Origin: Neckera pumila
Lineage: Eukaryota > Streptophyta > Bryopsida > Hypnales > Neckeraceae
Direction of reading: 5' to 3'
Length of the DNA: 64,000 nt
NCBI GenBank assembly: GCA_963969595.1
Contig: OZ018416.1
Span: 9,440,065 to 9,504,064 of the forward strand
Part shown: positions 12,719 through 24,066 of the stretch, in pieces
Layout of the letters: every line of letters starts with the position of its first letter
How positions within the stretch are numbered: the stretch's first letter is position 1
Position numbers and translations under genes: made by a program
Notes under the pieces: model-generated
What the model saw: the letters and a program-made list of their open reading frames with translations, nothing else
Told to the model about the DNA's origin: nothing
The model's database searches: none

Positions 12719-12873
12719 TTCTATTGCAATCCCTAATTGTGACAATTCCTTCTATTGCAATTCCCAATTGCGACAATTCCGTCTATTGCAATCCCCAATT
12801 GTCACAATTTCTTCTATTGCAATCCCCAATTGTCACAATTCCTTCTATTGCAATCCCCAATTGTGACAATTCC
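12719..12873. repeat. 31-bp minisatellite, 5 units, just upstream of RCCR start
   Basis: Five contiguous 31-base units start at 12719, 12750, 12781, 12812 and 12843. A degenerate sixth lies at about 12689. Each unit contains two dyads: ATTGCAAT and AATTGTnACAATT (central base C or G). The array starts about 90 bases upstream of the RCCR initiator, so it sits in the 5' UTR or core promoter. Units differ at only a few positions, suggesting recent expansion. Confidence 0.9.
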
Positions 12874-13200
12874 TTGCGGTTATGATTCCTTGTGGTTGTA
12901 AATGTTCTCTATCTTTGCCTTGAACGGAATGCCGAATGAAGGCGTGACCTGAGCTAGCGTGAACTCGATTGTGTCTGCTCACTGACGCTAGAAGCAGATA
13001 AGGTATGCAACTTATTCCCATTGTGGACCCTTTCTTCACTGCTCATATTTAGACTGATTGGTTTCACAATTTTGTTAATTTTGTTAATTTTGTTGTTGTT
13101 GCAATAGAACGGCAAACTCAAGAGTTTTTCACAAGTATTTTGGTGAACTCAGTTCCAATAAAAAAAATGCACATTATAGGTGGTCAAAGCAAAACATATA
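12874..13200. other. RCCR promoter-side spacer
   Basis: Unique sequence beyond the minisatellite. It ends in a TTTTGTTAA triplication near 13070-13092. No gene is visible; distal RCCR promoter is the simplest reading. Confidence 0.45.
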
Positions 13201-13605
13201 AGGTAGAACCACCCATACTCAATCACTAAATAATTTATAGGATAGATGAGGAGTGATGTGAGGTAGTGGAAATTTTTCTCATGCAAAGAAATAAGAAATA
13301 TTGGGACTGTGCAACTTTTGTAATTTTATTGCTAAAATTGAACTTACTATGAATTTTGGGAGCCAAAAAGTGTTCTGAATCCATAGCCAATGTCAAGAGT
13401 CTTCCAATTCCGCTTGATAGCCAAACTACTTTCCTACTTACTACTTCCCGTGCACTTTGGGACATGTATATTTGACCTTATTCATCCTAGCCTTGAAAAG
13501 GAGAAAAACACACATTCCAAGCTTGAACGCCTTGCCTAATTTGGATTTGAAATAGTGCAGCCTACAAGTTGGGCATTACTCCTTGGTCCGAAATGGGTGG
13601 TCCTC
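13201..13605. mobile_element. MITE family K, copy 1
   Basis: The left end has GGTAGAACCACCCAT and the right end has ATGGGTGGTCCTCC, an inverted pair. The interior matches the element at 55803-56208 in the opposite orientation. For example, CTTACTACTT and TTTGGGACATGT here pair with ACATGTCCCAAAGTAGTGAG there, and AAACACACATTCCAAG pairs with CTTGGAATGTGTTTTT. It has no open frame, so it is a non-autonomous element of about 405 bp. Confidence 0.75.
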
Positions 13606-16600
13606 CCATTGTTATCCATGGGAGGATTATTTTTGTCCTTTTGGATTCTACTGTGGTTCTTTGGACTTCCTACACTATTACAATGGTAATCCAAAAGTGC
13701 CCCTTCAAATACTAGAATAATGAAGGAACCTTTGTCCATGTCGCTAAATTGCATGGGTGCATTCCTCAAAGTTACAAAATGGTGATTGTTCAACCCAATT
13801 CCACCCCTTTCAACTCCAAATTGACTTCTTGTACAATTTCAACCACATTAAAATATTGCATTAGAATACTACATTAGAATGCAAAGAGGGAGAAATTGGG
13901 CCCAACGGTAGGGCTTGAATTGGGCAAGGGCCATTTTGGATATACATATCTTAAATGCAGCATGATGCTAGAAGGGTGAATGACAACAAATATTTTTTAC
14001 ATGTATTGTACATTGGGATGTTCAAACTATCATCTGTCCTATAGTAATTTAGGTTGTTGCATTTAAAGACCACTTCACATTACATTCCAAGTCCCAACTC
14101 TTTAAGTCTTCGTTCAAGGCCAAATTACAATTGATCAATGTATATTTTTTGGATTTTTCCATATCACAAATGTGGCAATCAACTGTAGGATAAAAAAGAC
14201 GATTTTTGTATATTTAAAACTCTTTTGATCCCTACTAATTCATTTGAATTATATAATTTATTATACTAAGAAATATTTTGGCAAATTCTACGTCTAAATT
14301 CGGATGTAATGGGTAAAAAAGTGCTCCAAAAAACCTCAAATTTTCCATAGGCTTGTAGATGGCCCTTGGACCAAGTCAATTGTTGGCGACAAATCGCCAT
14401 AAAAATTTTATATTGCTTCCAATTTCCTTGAGTTCTATGTAGAAGCCTCCTTGTATTGGTCACATTGTTTAGAAATGTGCTTTCCAATAGGACATCTTGC
14501 ATTTAGGAAGGTTTGGCAACTAGCATAATATTGTATAACCAGGCAATGGTCAGCTCCAGATTTTATGATGCATGGGAGGGACTTATCTATTAATTCAAGG
14601 ATTTAGGTTAGCTGAGGAGCCATATAATTCAATTTTGTTCACTATATGGGTCCCCTCTTCAATGATGCAAAAACTCCCTTGCCAGATTGGTGACGTAGAC
14701 TACTTTTAATGCGACCATTTAAATCTACCTAACTCATCATTGACAATAATAGATATTTCAAGGAACATGTTACTTATTCCTAGATAGAGATTGCATTTAG
14801 AATAAGGTCATGGGCAAATTACCTTAAATTATGTTATGACAGTAGGCCCGACTCCAATACTACTCTATACTGTCCATTCATTAGCTGAGAAGGCATGCTT
14901 ACAACCAAGAACTTTATTAGTGTAGACTCTTTGATAAGAAATCAAATCTAATGTAATTATACCTAAAATTTTACGAATTCATAAGCTTTGTGGCATTACC
15001 AATGTGCTTTAGAAAATGAACAACAATTTAGCACATTGGTGAAGGACTATGATTGAATCAAATGCAAGTGGTTTGATAATTTTTGAATGTATTGTAAAGT
15101 AGGCAAATTTTCAAAGATGTAAGGCTTACGATCAAAGTATAATGTAGGTGATGCCAAAATCCATCTAGTGCACATAAAGAGATGATACTACTAGTATCAA
15201 AACATGTCTTAAAGAAGAAAATAAAACAACAAAAAGTGTACCCAAAATTGACCGCTTATATTATAAATAAAGCTACACACTACTCAAAATGGCCCCCAAT
15301 TCTACCTTACACTTAGCCTTGTAATACACACCATATCGGATATCCTCCATATTCAATTTCCCTTCAAAAATAGGGTCGATTTTGAGAAATTGTTGTCCAT
15401 TTTAGGTGTAGTTACCTTAATAATGTGAAGCTTGTACCATGGGAGCATGCAAACAAGGAGTTGAAAGACAATAAAAAGGAAAAGTATCCAACACCTTCAA
15501 AGATCATGTCTTAAGATAAAAACACCCAAAACCATCAAAATATGCAATTTACTGTAGTTTGAAATACCTTTTTCAAAGAAAAAACATTTTTATAGTACTA
15601 GCAATTGCGAATCATGAATTTTCAAAAGAAGATTAGAGTTTTGGAATAAGACTTGTAATTAACTATGAATTTTCAAACTAGAAGCTCTCAAGGTCACTAA
15701 AACCGTCACATAGCTTGGTTATAAAACCAAAATTTAGAGAATCAATAGTTTACCAATTGCAGTTAAGTATGGGGACGGTTAAATTGCACTTTCAAGTACA
15801 CTTTCAATAGAAATTTACTTATCAAGAATGGATATACAAATGGTTTTGGGTGTTTTCACCTTAAATTAACTTCCATCCTTGTTTACAGTAGAGCTCCTAA
15901 ATCTCCTCTTAAGCTAGATTGTGAGTGGTTGAGCAAGGATTTTGGCCCGCCCACATCTTATCCTTACATGTGTAAGGCTACCCCCCAAGGAATCAATAGT
16001 TGAGGAGACCCCAACTTTGTTGATTGCCGGGAAGTCTTCTAGACCAAACAGGTTGATCTGAATAAGATTAGTTGTCAACTTACAGGCTTGTAGGTGATTG
16101 CAAGAACGACCGATCCTATTTTCTATCACATCGAGGGTACCCTCTCTTGTTATCAGCTATAACTTTTGAAGCACAAGTCCAATTAATATGAAATTTTTAT
16201 TGAAGATGTCAAACTTTATGGTAATCAGAGCCCTTATTTTTTCAAAATTAATAAAAGTTATTATAAATTTTAAGAAATATTTTTGTTAATTTGTCACACC
16301 TTGTAGATGATCTATTAGGATTGGTTTTTAAGGCTTTTTTGTGATTTGTTTGTTGTTTTTGAGAGTGGTTTGTATGTTTTTTGGTGTGTTTGTATTCAAT
16401 TTGGTGATTTTATATGTATTTTTGTCAATTTGGAATGTGATTTTTGGAGTTAGTTTTTGAGATGTCTAATCCAAATAGGAGTACATGTCAAATTGTGTTT
16501 GGAATGAGCCAAGTTGGAAGTTAAGTACTGGCTAAGTAAATTTCCAAAATTGGAGTGATGTGGCAATATTCCAAGTCAAGAGGATAAGGGTATTTGTGTC

Positions 16601-17450
16601 CTAGTTGGAGTCTAATGGAAGTTATGTTTTGTGTTCCGATTTGGTAGTTTTCTTTTGTGGTTAATTAACCATTCTTTGGTCCCTATTAGGTGGTCTCTCT
16701 CAATTTGGAAGGCACCCAGTGTCGAAGAGTGTCCACTGCGAGTCCCAGCCAGGTTGTGCTGTGTATTTGATTTGTTGTTTTGTGTGTGTGCATGTGAGTG
16801 AGTCTTTGGAGTTTGATGAGATGGAGTTGTGTATGTATGTCTAACTGTGGAATTTTAAGTATTCCAAGTTGGAGAAATATTTTAGAGTTGGTGAAAATGA
16901 TGTGATTAAGTGTTGGAGTTTTGATTGGATCATTGGATGATGAAGTGTGATTGTATGTGTGAAGAATAGTGGAAGTTGGAATGTAATATCCTAATCGGTG
17001 ATGTGGAAATGAAGTGGAATAAGGAATGTGGAATCCTAATAGTTGAGTGTAAATTGCAAGTTGAAACTAAAATTGTAAAATGGTGATGTATTCACCAATT
17101 TGGAAATAAGAAACATGTTCAAGCCAAATTGAGTGTTTTATTGTGTATGATTTAATGAATGATTTAATGTGCACATGTGTTTATGGAATTATTTGAGAAT
17201 GGAGTATGATGGTGTTAGTCAAACTATGTGTGAGTGAATTATGCAATGTCGTTGTAGATTGAGTGGCTACTAGTTTTCCAAATTCGGTCATGGTTTCCTA
17301 TTTTGGGAATTATATTATCTATTTTAGATATTACTCCATTTAGCATAGATTTCCTACTTGACCGTCTCCCTTGGAACGAACTTTACTATTAGCCTTGGGT
17401 TTTGTTTAAATATAATTTGACGACCAAAGCTTATCTACACACCTTAAGGT
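13606..17450. other. Gene-free AT-rich stretch with a GT-skewed block
   Basis: No coding region is supported. From 16290 to about 17300 the plus strand is strongly G+T-rich and C-poor. That block begins with TGTCACACC at 16292, a word that often opens plant Ty3-type LTRs. I could not find a partner LTR, a primer-binding site or a reliable target duplication, so a solo LTR is only a guess. The rest appears to be decayed unique sequence. Confidence 0.4.
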
Positions 17451-18382
17451 TTAGCCCCTAAAATACCAAGGCAGTTTCTGGCTCCAAAACCACTAAAAAC
17501 TGCCATTTTTGTTGCAATCACTCCATACATCCCAAAAAACATTTTTTTAGAATTTAACTGTAGGATCTTGTACTCCACTTGTCTTCAATCATGCGGTAAA
17601 AATTTCATGAAGTTTAACCGTATGGATTGAAAGATATTAGCATTTAAAGTTGGAAAAGAAGTTTCTTTGAACTATGGCCTGTAATTTCAGCTAACTTTGA
17701 CGGCCATTTGTGACTTTTTTTTGCGCTACACACCATTAAGTTAAAAAAAATTATGTTGAATATTTGAGCTGAGAGTCGGGAAAGAAAATTTCAGAATGTC
17801 AAAACTTGATTTTCACATATTAAAAAATTGTTAAGTAGAAGTAGGTCCAAAATTGAATGAAATACTAAACCATTAATAGCTCTTAGATGGACTTAAAACA
17901 CCATTATCCCAATGGTGGGATTGTTCTTGCAAACAAACTTAACCTTGTCAAAAAAAAAAATTTGAAAAATTTGAAAATTGCAATCAAAAATGAATTCTAT
18001 AAGTTATTTTTTTTTAAGATGCTTAGATTGCCCGAAAAACAAGATTGTCCATTACTTTCTCATCCTAGGTCCAAATAGAATGAATCAAAGCTTCAAATGT
18101 AGACAAAAATATGATCTTTAAGAAGAAAAAAAAATAATCTAATTTTTTAAAGTTTTTTTTTTCTGCCCAACGAACTGCTTTATTGATTGTGGGTGGCATA
18201 ACTTTTGCTACCAAGCACTGATTGGAAAAAAATTTATATTTTCAGAAAGCTAATATGATTTCCTATCTTTGAAAAAAGTTTCAAAAAATCAGGTCAAAAT
18301 TTCAGGTCAAAATTTCAAGTCGTACGAGCCTGCCCGAAATCCCAAGTGTCCCCCGAGGGGACTTTGGTACTTTAGAGGTTAA
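17451..18382 (+). mobile_element. TTAA-element family 1, copy A (932 bp)
   Basis: The left end is TTAG (presumably mutated TTAA) then CCCCTAAAATACCAAGG. The right end is GGTACTTTAGAGG then TTAA. Inside the right end is the hairpin GTCCCC-cga-GGGGAC. Inside the left end GGCAGTTT pairs with AAAACTGCC. A conserved internal block (about 17566-17647) contains TAGGATCTTGTACT, GGTAAAAATTTCATGAAG and AGATATTAGCATT, shared with copies B, C, D and E. It has no transposase frame and is non-autonomous. Confidence 0.8.
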
Positions 18383-20649
18383 GCATTTTTACTATGTGAA
18401 GAGTCCCCTAATTAAATGATCTAGAGCTGAAATTTTTATGGTCTGTTTGCATATTAGGAAAGCATATTCTACAAAAAAGAATCTAAAAATATATTATTTG
18501 TGTCCTCGTGCTCCCAATTGTTGAACAATGAAGATGGTTATAAGATCATTCTTTTGGTGAAATTTCATCATCATCATCAACTCTTCCCAAATGGCTAATT
18601 TTTTGTTTTTTTTAAATTGCTTTTTCTATTTTTTATAAACTAAATGTGAAATTATAGTGATCGGTCCTATTTTCATAAGATTTTGCACTTTTCTAGTTCT
18701 TTAACTTAGAGAATTTTTTCTATGCATTTCCTTCCTAGGGTACATTCTTCTAAAAGCTTTATACATTGAGCATATTTTTTATATATTTTTGAAATTGTTT
18801 TTCTAATTATAAAGTACTTCCAAAGAAAAAAATGAGTACCTTGCAAAATGCTACGCAAAATGCACAGCCTTTCTTGCAATGACCTTGTAGGCATTTTGGA
18901 GTGCATGGGGACCTGTATAGTAGTGTGAAACGTGCCCTCAAGTTCCAATTTTAGCTCTTTACCAATTACATACAATTTACTACTTTGTCATACAATTGGT
19001 CATACAATTCACCAAATTAATTGTCATACAATTAATTGGTCATATAATTCATACAATTGTACTAAATTGTATGACAACAAGTTTTCATTGTCATTGGTTA
19101 TAAATTAATTGTCAATGGTCAAATTAATTGTATGACAACAAACTTTAGCTCTCCACCAATTACATACAATTGTATTAAATTGTATGACCAATTAATTGTA
19201 TGAAAATTTAATAAGCCTTGAGATGTAGTATAAAACAGCCCTAATCTTTTATCACCTGAATCCATACATTGCTCACCAATACTTTCTACGCTAGGTTTTA
19301 ATCCTAAATGGATATAAATTATCACCAGAGTAATATTATGGACTAGAAATTGCATTCTTCATTTCTACTCTAATCTGTAGAGTTATTTACTAACCGCTTT
19401 GGGCTTAAGTGTCCTTATAGAATTAACCTTAATCCCTAAAGTCCTAAGTGTCTCCTTAGGATTACTTGAAGGCTCACTCAAGTTCCTAACTTCCTAAGCT
19501 TGATGTCAAGTTTTGATGTGATTTCTTGAAACCTCTTTGAAGATAGAAATTACATTCTTTTTTTTGGAATATAATTTTTATTTCAATAGGTTATGCCATC
19601 CTAAGTTCAAAAGATAGTTGTGTAGCTATAAGTAAATGAATTAAAAACCTTGAAAAATTAAAATTAAAATTCATTTCTCGTAGATTATATTATTGTCTAT
19701 ATGAAAAGCTTTTATGCATTCTATTTGGATTGTTGATGTAAAAGATATGGAGCTTCTTCTTTTGCAAGCAATCACTGAATCTTTTTGACAAATTAACAAG
19801 ATGAATTTGTTTTTGAACTCAATTTTTAAAATATAAAAAAAATCCAATTCTACAAGGTTCAATTTGCTTGCAACTTTGCAAGAACAATCTCACCTTTGAA
19901 ATTAGTTTGTTTCAATTCCATCTTAGAGCTATTAACAATTTATATTTTCATTCTATCTCATACCTCCATCACAAAATTCAGAACTTACGGATTGTCAATG
20001 CATTTGGTGTGGTTATTATTATTTCATGGTTGCTATGTTAATTTACAACTTATTGCATTGCTATGATTTACACAATTACTGCAAAGAATTGGCACTATTT
20101 TGTAATCAGTATTAACTATATGACTTCTATACATTAATCACAAGTGTGCAAAGGACACAAAGTATGCACAAAAATTTAATATCCTTGTCATAAATTTTAT
20201 AAGCGTGAAAATACACATAAAATCCATGACAATAATGTCATTTCTATTTGTACTGCAATAATGCTTATTAATGTTCCAAAAAGTATTGCCATTGTTCATC
20301 AAGTATTGTTGATCACCATTCTAATTAACAGTAACTTTTTTTTTTAACTAAATCTCTAACATTTTGTTAGTGAATACCTGAATAATATACATTCTAATAA
20401 ATTCTAGTTTACACTTTAATAATTGCACCAAATGATTGAATTGAATCCATCATTACTATAGGCCATCAAATTTTAGCTTGAATTGAATCCATCAGTAGGT
20501 CACCAAGAAACATGATGGCATATGAAAGGATCATTTCATTAACACTTGGTAAGAATGTCAGATAGAGAGGTTTTTTTAATATTGAAATCCATTCAATGAA
20601 CATTCAAAGGATATGGGGTAACTTGAAGATGAGAGCTTGACCGCTCATT
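18383..20649. other. Gene-free stretch with a GTCATACAATTAA motif array
   Basis: No gene is supported. From 18950 to 19210 the word GTCATACAATTAA and its reverse complement recur many times, mixed with ACAATTGTA dyads. Copies of TTTAGCTCTnnACCAATTACAT lie at about 18951 and 19143, indicating an internal duplication of about 190 bp. The remainder is AT-rich and featureless to my eye. Confidence 0.5.
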
Positions 20650-21055
20650 GTCTATTGAAACATAGGAATTGTGTTCAAAATAGAAATTTAGACCTTAATT
20701 CGGCATAATAGAATAGTTTGTTTTTTTTAATTTTAAACTCAAAAAAGTTAGTAAATCAAGCTAGCTTTTATCTCCAAAAACCCGTTTGAGATTTCAAGAC
20801 CCCAATCAAAAGTTGTGAGCAAAATTAAGAGAGAATGTTGAAAATGTTAAAAAAAATGTCCCTTCTAACCTATCTTTGAACTTGTCTATAACTTTTGATT
20901 GAAGGATCCAAATCTCAAACAAACTTTTAGAAATGAAAGCTAGCTTGGTTTGCCAACTTCTTTTTGTTCAAAACTTTAAATGAAAAGTTATTTTATTATG
21001 ACTAAATGAGGTTTGAATTTCTACTTTCAACACAATTCCTATTTTTCAATTGACT
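20650..21055. mobile_element. Foldback element, family L, copy 2
   Basis: Left-arm words (ACATAGGAATTGTGTT, AAATTTAGACCT, AGCTAGCTTTTATCTCC, GTTTGAGATTTCAAGA, CAATCAAAAGTTGTGA) return reverse-complemented in the right arm (CTATAACTTTTGATTG, ATCTCAAACAAACTTTTAG, AACACAATTCCTAT). Arms are about 190 bases with a short loop near 20850. The element is related to the one at 58803-59390. No open frame. Confidence 0.72.
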
Positions 21056-21292
21056 TAATACTAAAATTGTGAAAGATAAAAAATGTAGTGTTGGTGCAAT
21101 AACTATGCATGGACATGATGTTGTGCAATTATTGCACTAAATTTATATGTCTTAGATAAGCACTAATGCTGCACATAGTTAGTTGCCCATCACTAAACAA
21201 TTGAAGCCATACATATTTTGTAATACATAGTTATCGTACAAGTTTAGCACTTCAAAGTCAAATATCAATAATATGCCTATACTACATGATAT

Positions 21293-22215
21293 TAATCTTT
21301 AAAGTCCCAAGGCCAATTTTATGTCAAAAACCCCTTAACCTTGCAATTTTGGTTGCATTCACCCAAGAAAACAAAAAAAAATATTTCTTAAAAATCTAAG
21401 CGTAGGATCTTGTACTTTACTTGTTTAAGATCATGTGGTAAGAATTTCATGAAGTTTGACTGTATAGATTGGAAGATATTAGCATTCAAAGTTGAAAAAT
21501 AACATTTTTTGAACACTGACTTGCAATTTCAGATGATCGCCATTTGTGGAAAATATTTGCACTACGGACTTTGAATTTAATATTTTTTATGTTGAATAAT
21601 GGAGTTAAGAGTCTGGTAAAAAAATTTCAAAAAAAGTATATTTGATTTTCATTCTTTAAAAAATTGATAAGTAGAAATAGATCCAAGATTGAAAAAAAAC
21701 TAAATCGTTAAAAGCTCTAAGATGGGCTTTAAACACAATAATTCCAATGGTGAGATTGTTCTAGCAAGCAAACACAAATTTGTCAAACAATTTTTTTTGA
21801 AAAATTATGAAAATTGCATTAAAAAATGAATCCTACAAGTTATTTTTCAAGAAGATGCTCTAATTGCTTGAAAAACAAGATTGTCCATAATTTTTTCATT
21901 ATTAGTTTAAATAGAATGAATCAAATCTTCTCGCGTAGAAAAATACATAATATTCTAGAAAAAATAAAAATAAAAATTTATGTTATTTTTTGCAGTTTTA
22001 GGGTGTACTGTCCGCCAATTTCAATTCTAAGCTATTTGTGGTATAGCTTTTTCTCCCGGTCACCAATTGAAATAAAAATTATACTTTCAAATAGCTTATC
22101 ACTTTTTCTATCTTATGAGAAAGTTTTAAAAAGTTTCATAAAAAAATCAAGGTTACAGGAACCTGCCCAAAATCCAAAATGTCCTCCAAAGGGACAATGG
22201 GACTTTAGGGGTTAA
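21293..22215 (+). mobile_element. TTAA-element family 1, copy B (923 bp)
   Basis: The left end is TTAA then TCTTTAAAGTCCCAAGG. The right end is GGGACTTTAGGGG then TTAA. It aligns with copy A along its length, including the internal block near 21405-21490 (TAGGATCTTGTACTTTACTT, AAGAATTTCATGAAG). The right subterminal hairpin is TGTCCTCCAAAGGGACA. An open stretch of 129 codons at its 3' end has no family resemblance and is probably chance. Confidence 0.82.
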
Positions 22216-22497
22216 TGAATGTCAATATCATGTTGTAACCATAATTCCAAATGAATGAATGTAACATGAAAGCAGTGCCTGAGGCTAATCATATAATTAC
22301 TTATTAACAGTTTGTGACAGAAGAACTTTGCAATGTACTTCAAATTAACAAATTTTTAAAGAAAAAAAATCAATGACTCTCAACTCAAATCTTCAATATT
22401 ACAAATTATACACTCAAAATCTATTGTATGAAAACTTGGTGGGATATTTCAAGTTTTGAGGCTCCTTTGACTTGACATGTCGAGTCTTGTACGTTTT

Positions 22498-22556
<59 letters not shown>

Positions 22557-22806
22557 TGTAATGTGTACAAATCTTATATCTAATTGTTGTAAAGTTTTAC
22601 TTTCTTTTACATTTGCAATTTGCATTCTTGGATTCTCATTTTATGGAGTGAGAGATAGCTCGCCTTATCTTGGTGCAAATCTTATATCTATTCACATAGA
22701 AAAGAATCGGCAAGAATTATTTACTTTTGGTGGCCCAATTCATCACAAGGAGGGTATTTAACATCAGACACAAACTTTGCTATCTTTGAACATTGTTCAG
22801 TAATGC
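22216..22806. other. Spacer with a (TA)n microsatellite
   Basis: AT-rich DNA containing an uninterrupted TA dinucleotide run at about 22499-22553. Downstream of it a short open frame (22561-22761) has no recognised family, but it directly precedes transposase-like sequence and could belong to the same decayed element. Confidence 0.55.
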
Positions 22807-23316
22807 AGGTTATTGTATTTTGTTTGCTAGGATTAGTACCAAATTTTTTTGTTGAAGCTATTGTAAGCTTTTTGGATTGGTATGAAGTATCTTGCTGTCA
22901 AAAAGAAGATGAAGAGAAGTTGATATTTATGGAGAACTCCAATGAAAAGGACTGTTGAGCTATTTACAATACATTTGGAGATGTTGCAAAAATCAAATTT
23001 TAATTTGATAAAAGTTCATAATATGAAACATTATGCAGCTTCAATCAAAAGATTTGGCACTCTAGTGGAATACAATATGAATATGTATAAGCATCTTCAC
23101 ATAGCTATTATGAAAATATGTTATAGGATAAGCAATAGAAGGAATTTCTTTGATTACATTGTAAATTACAATAAAAGACTTGAGGCTTTGAGAAAGGATG
23201 CAATGGGAAATGGAGCTTATTCTTGTTCAATTGGGAAGAATGCAACATTGAACAAGACTTTGGAGATTGGAAAACACATTCTGGTTGGAGTTTTGATGAG
23301 CTTGAATGTAGAATGA
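22807..23316 (+). pseudogene. Decayed CMC/Plavaka-like transposase C-terminal fragment
   Basis: Two adjoining frames resemble the C-terminal end of CACTA/Mirage/Chapaev (Plavaka-type) transposases. 22807-22956 reads GLVPNFFVEAIVSFLDWYE and hits a TGA. A shifted frame from 22942 reads KVHNMKHYAASIKRFG, EYNMNMYKHLHIAIMKICYR and SNRRNFFDYIVNYNKRLEAL. The order Kxxxx-HY-xxSIxxFG-YNxxxxxxLHIxxxKxxYRxSNrR is typical of that group. A stop and a frameshift make it non-functional. The family is assigned from memory of the motif order, without a search. Confidence 0.6.
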
Positions 23317-24063
23317 CTCCTGTTGTCTTCACCCACGGGAAGCCCGTCCGTACAATCAAGAATCTTCCAACAGCAACAAATCATGAAGATAATTTTACAA
23401 TAAGACATTGTTATAAATTTGAAGATTTGTTTAGAAGTTTACCTAAACCAAAATCACATGAGAGCAAACTAAATAGTACAAGTTTATAGATCTTTAGCTC
23501 TATTTCAAGGTCAAAGCTAAAGTTTGTTTCAAACCATGAGCTTTGAACTAGACATAGAGCTACATATCTATAAACTTGTACTATCTAGCTTCCTGATTTT
23601 GGTTTAGATAAGCCTCTAAAAAAATCTTCAAATCTGTAACAATGTCTTGTTGTGAAATTATCTTCAAAAATTGTTGCTGTCGGAGAATTCTTGACTATGT
23701 AGACGGGCTTCCTATAGGTGTAGACAACTGGAGTCGTTTTACATTCAAGTTCATCAAAACTCCAACCAGAATGTGTTTTCCAATCTCCAAAGTCTTGTTC
23801 AATGTTGCATTCTTCCCAATTGAACGAGAATAAGCTCCATTTCCCATTGCATCCTTTCTCAAAGCCTCAAGTCTTTTATTGTAATTTACAATGTGATCAA
23901 AGAAATTCCTTCTATTGCTTATCCTATAACATATTTTCATAACAGCTATGTGAAGATGCTTATACATATTCATATTGTATTCCACTGGAGTGCCAAATCG
24001 TTTGATTGAAGTTGCATAATGTTTCATATTATGAACTTTTATCAAATTAAAATTTGATTTTTG
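22990..24063. repeat. Long inverted repeat, arms about 530 bp, 20-bp loop
   Basis: The left arm (about 22990-23520) and right arm (about 23541-24063) are reverse complements over nearly their full length. Transposase-fragment translations from the two arms differ at about 6 of 105 residues. The loop is about 20 bases (23521-23540). Left-arm words such as AAGTTCATAATATGAAACAT and ACAAGTTTATAGAT reappear inverted on the right. Transcription across it would give a long hairpin RNA. Confidence 0.88.
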
Positions 24064-24066
24064 CCA
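23695..24066 (-). pseudogene. Mirror copy of the transposase fragment (right arm)
   Basis: The reverse-strand frame repeats the plus-strand fragment: KVHNMKHYATSIKRFG, YKHLHIAVMKICYRISNRRN and RLEALRKDAMGNGAY. Homology stops abruptly at about 24063, where the upstream transposase part present beside the left arm is missing. The arm is therefore a truncated inverted duplication. Not functional. Confidence 0.65.

Noticed and set aside
12381..12866. 161-codon plus-strand frame across RCCR exon 1
   Set aside because: It overlaps the clearly conserved RCCR exon on the other strand and runs into the 31-bp minisatellite; an antisense shadow.
21826..22215. 129-codon frame at the end of TTAA copy B
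   Set aside because: It has no counterpart frame in copies A, D or E and no transposase motif; AT-rich chance frame.
22499..22553. Long TA run as a cruciform or origin
   Set aside because: A plain dinucleotide microsatellite explains it. No other origin-like feature nearby.
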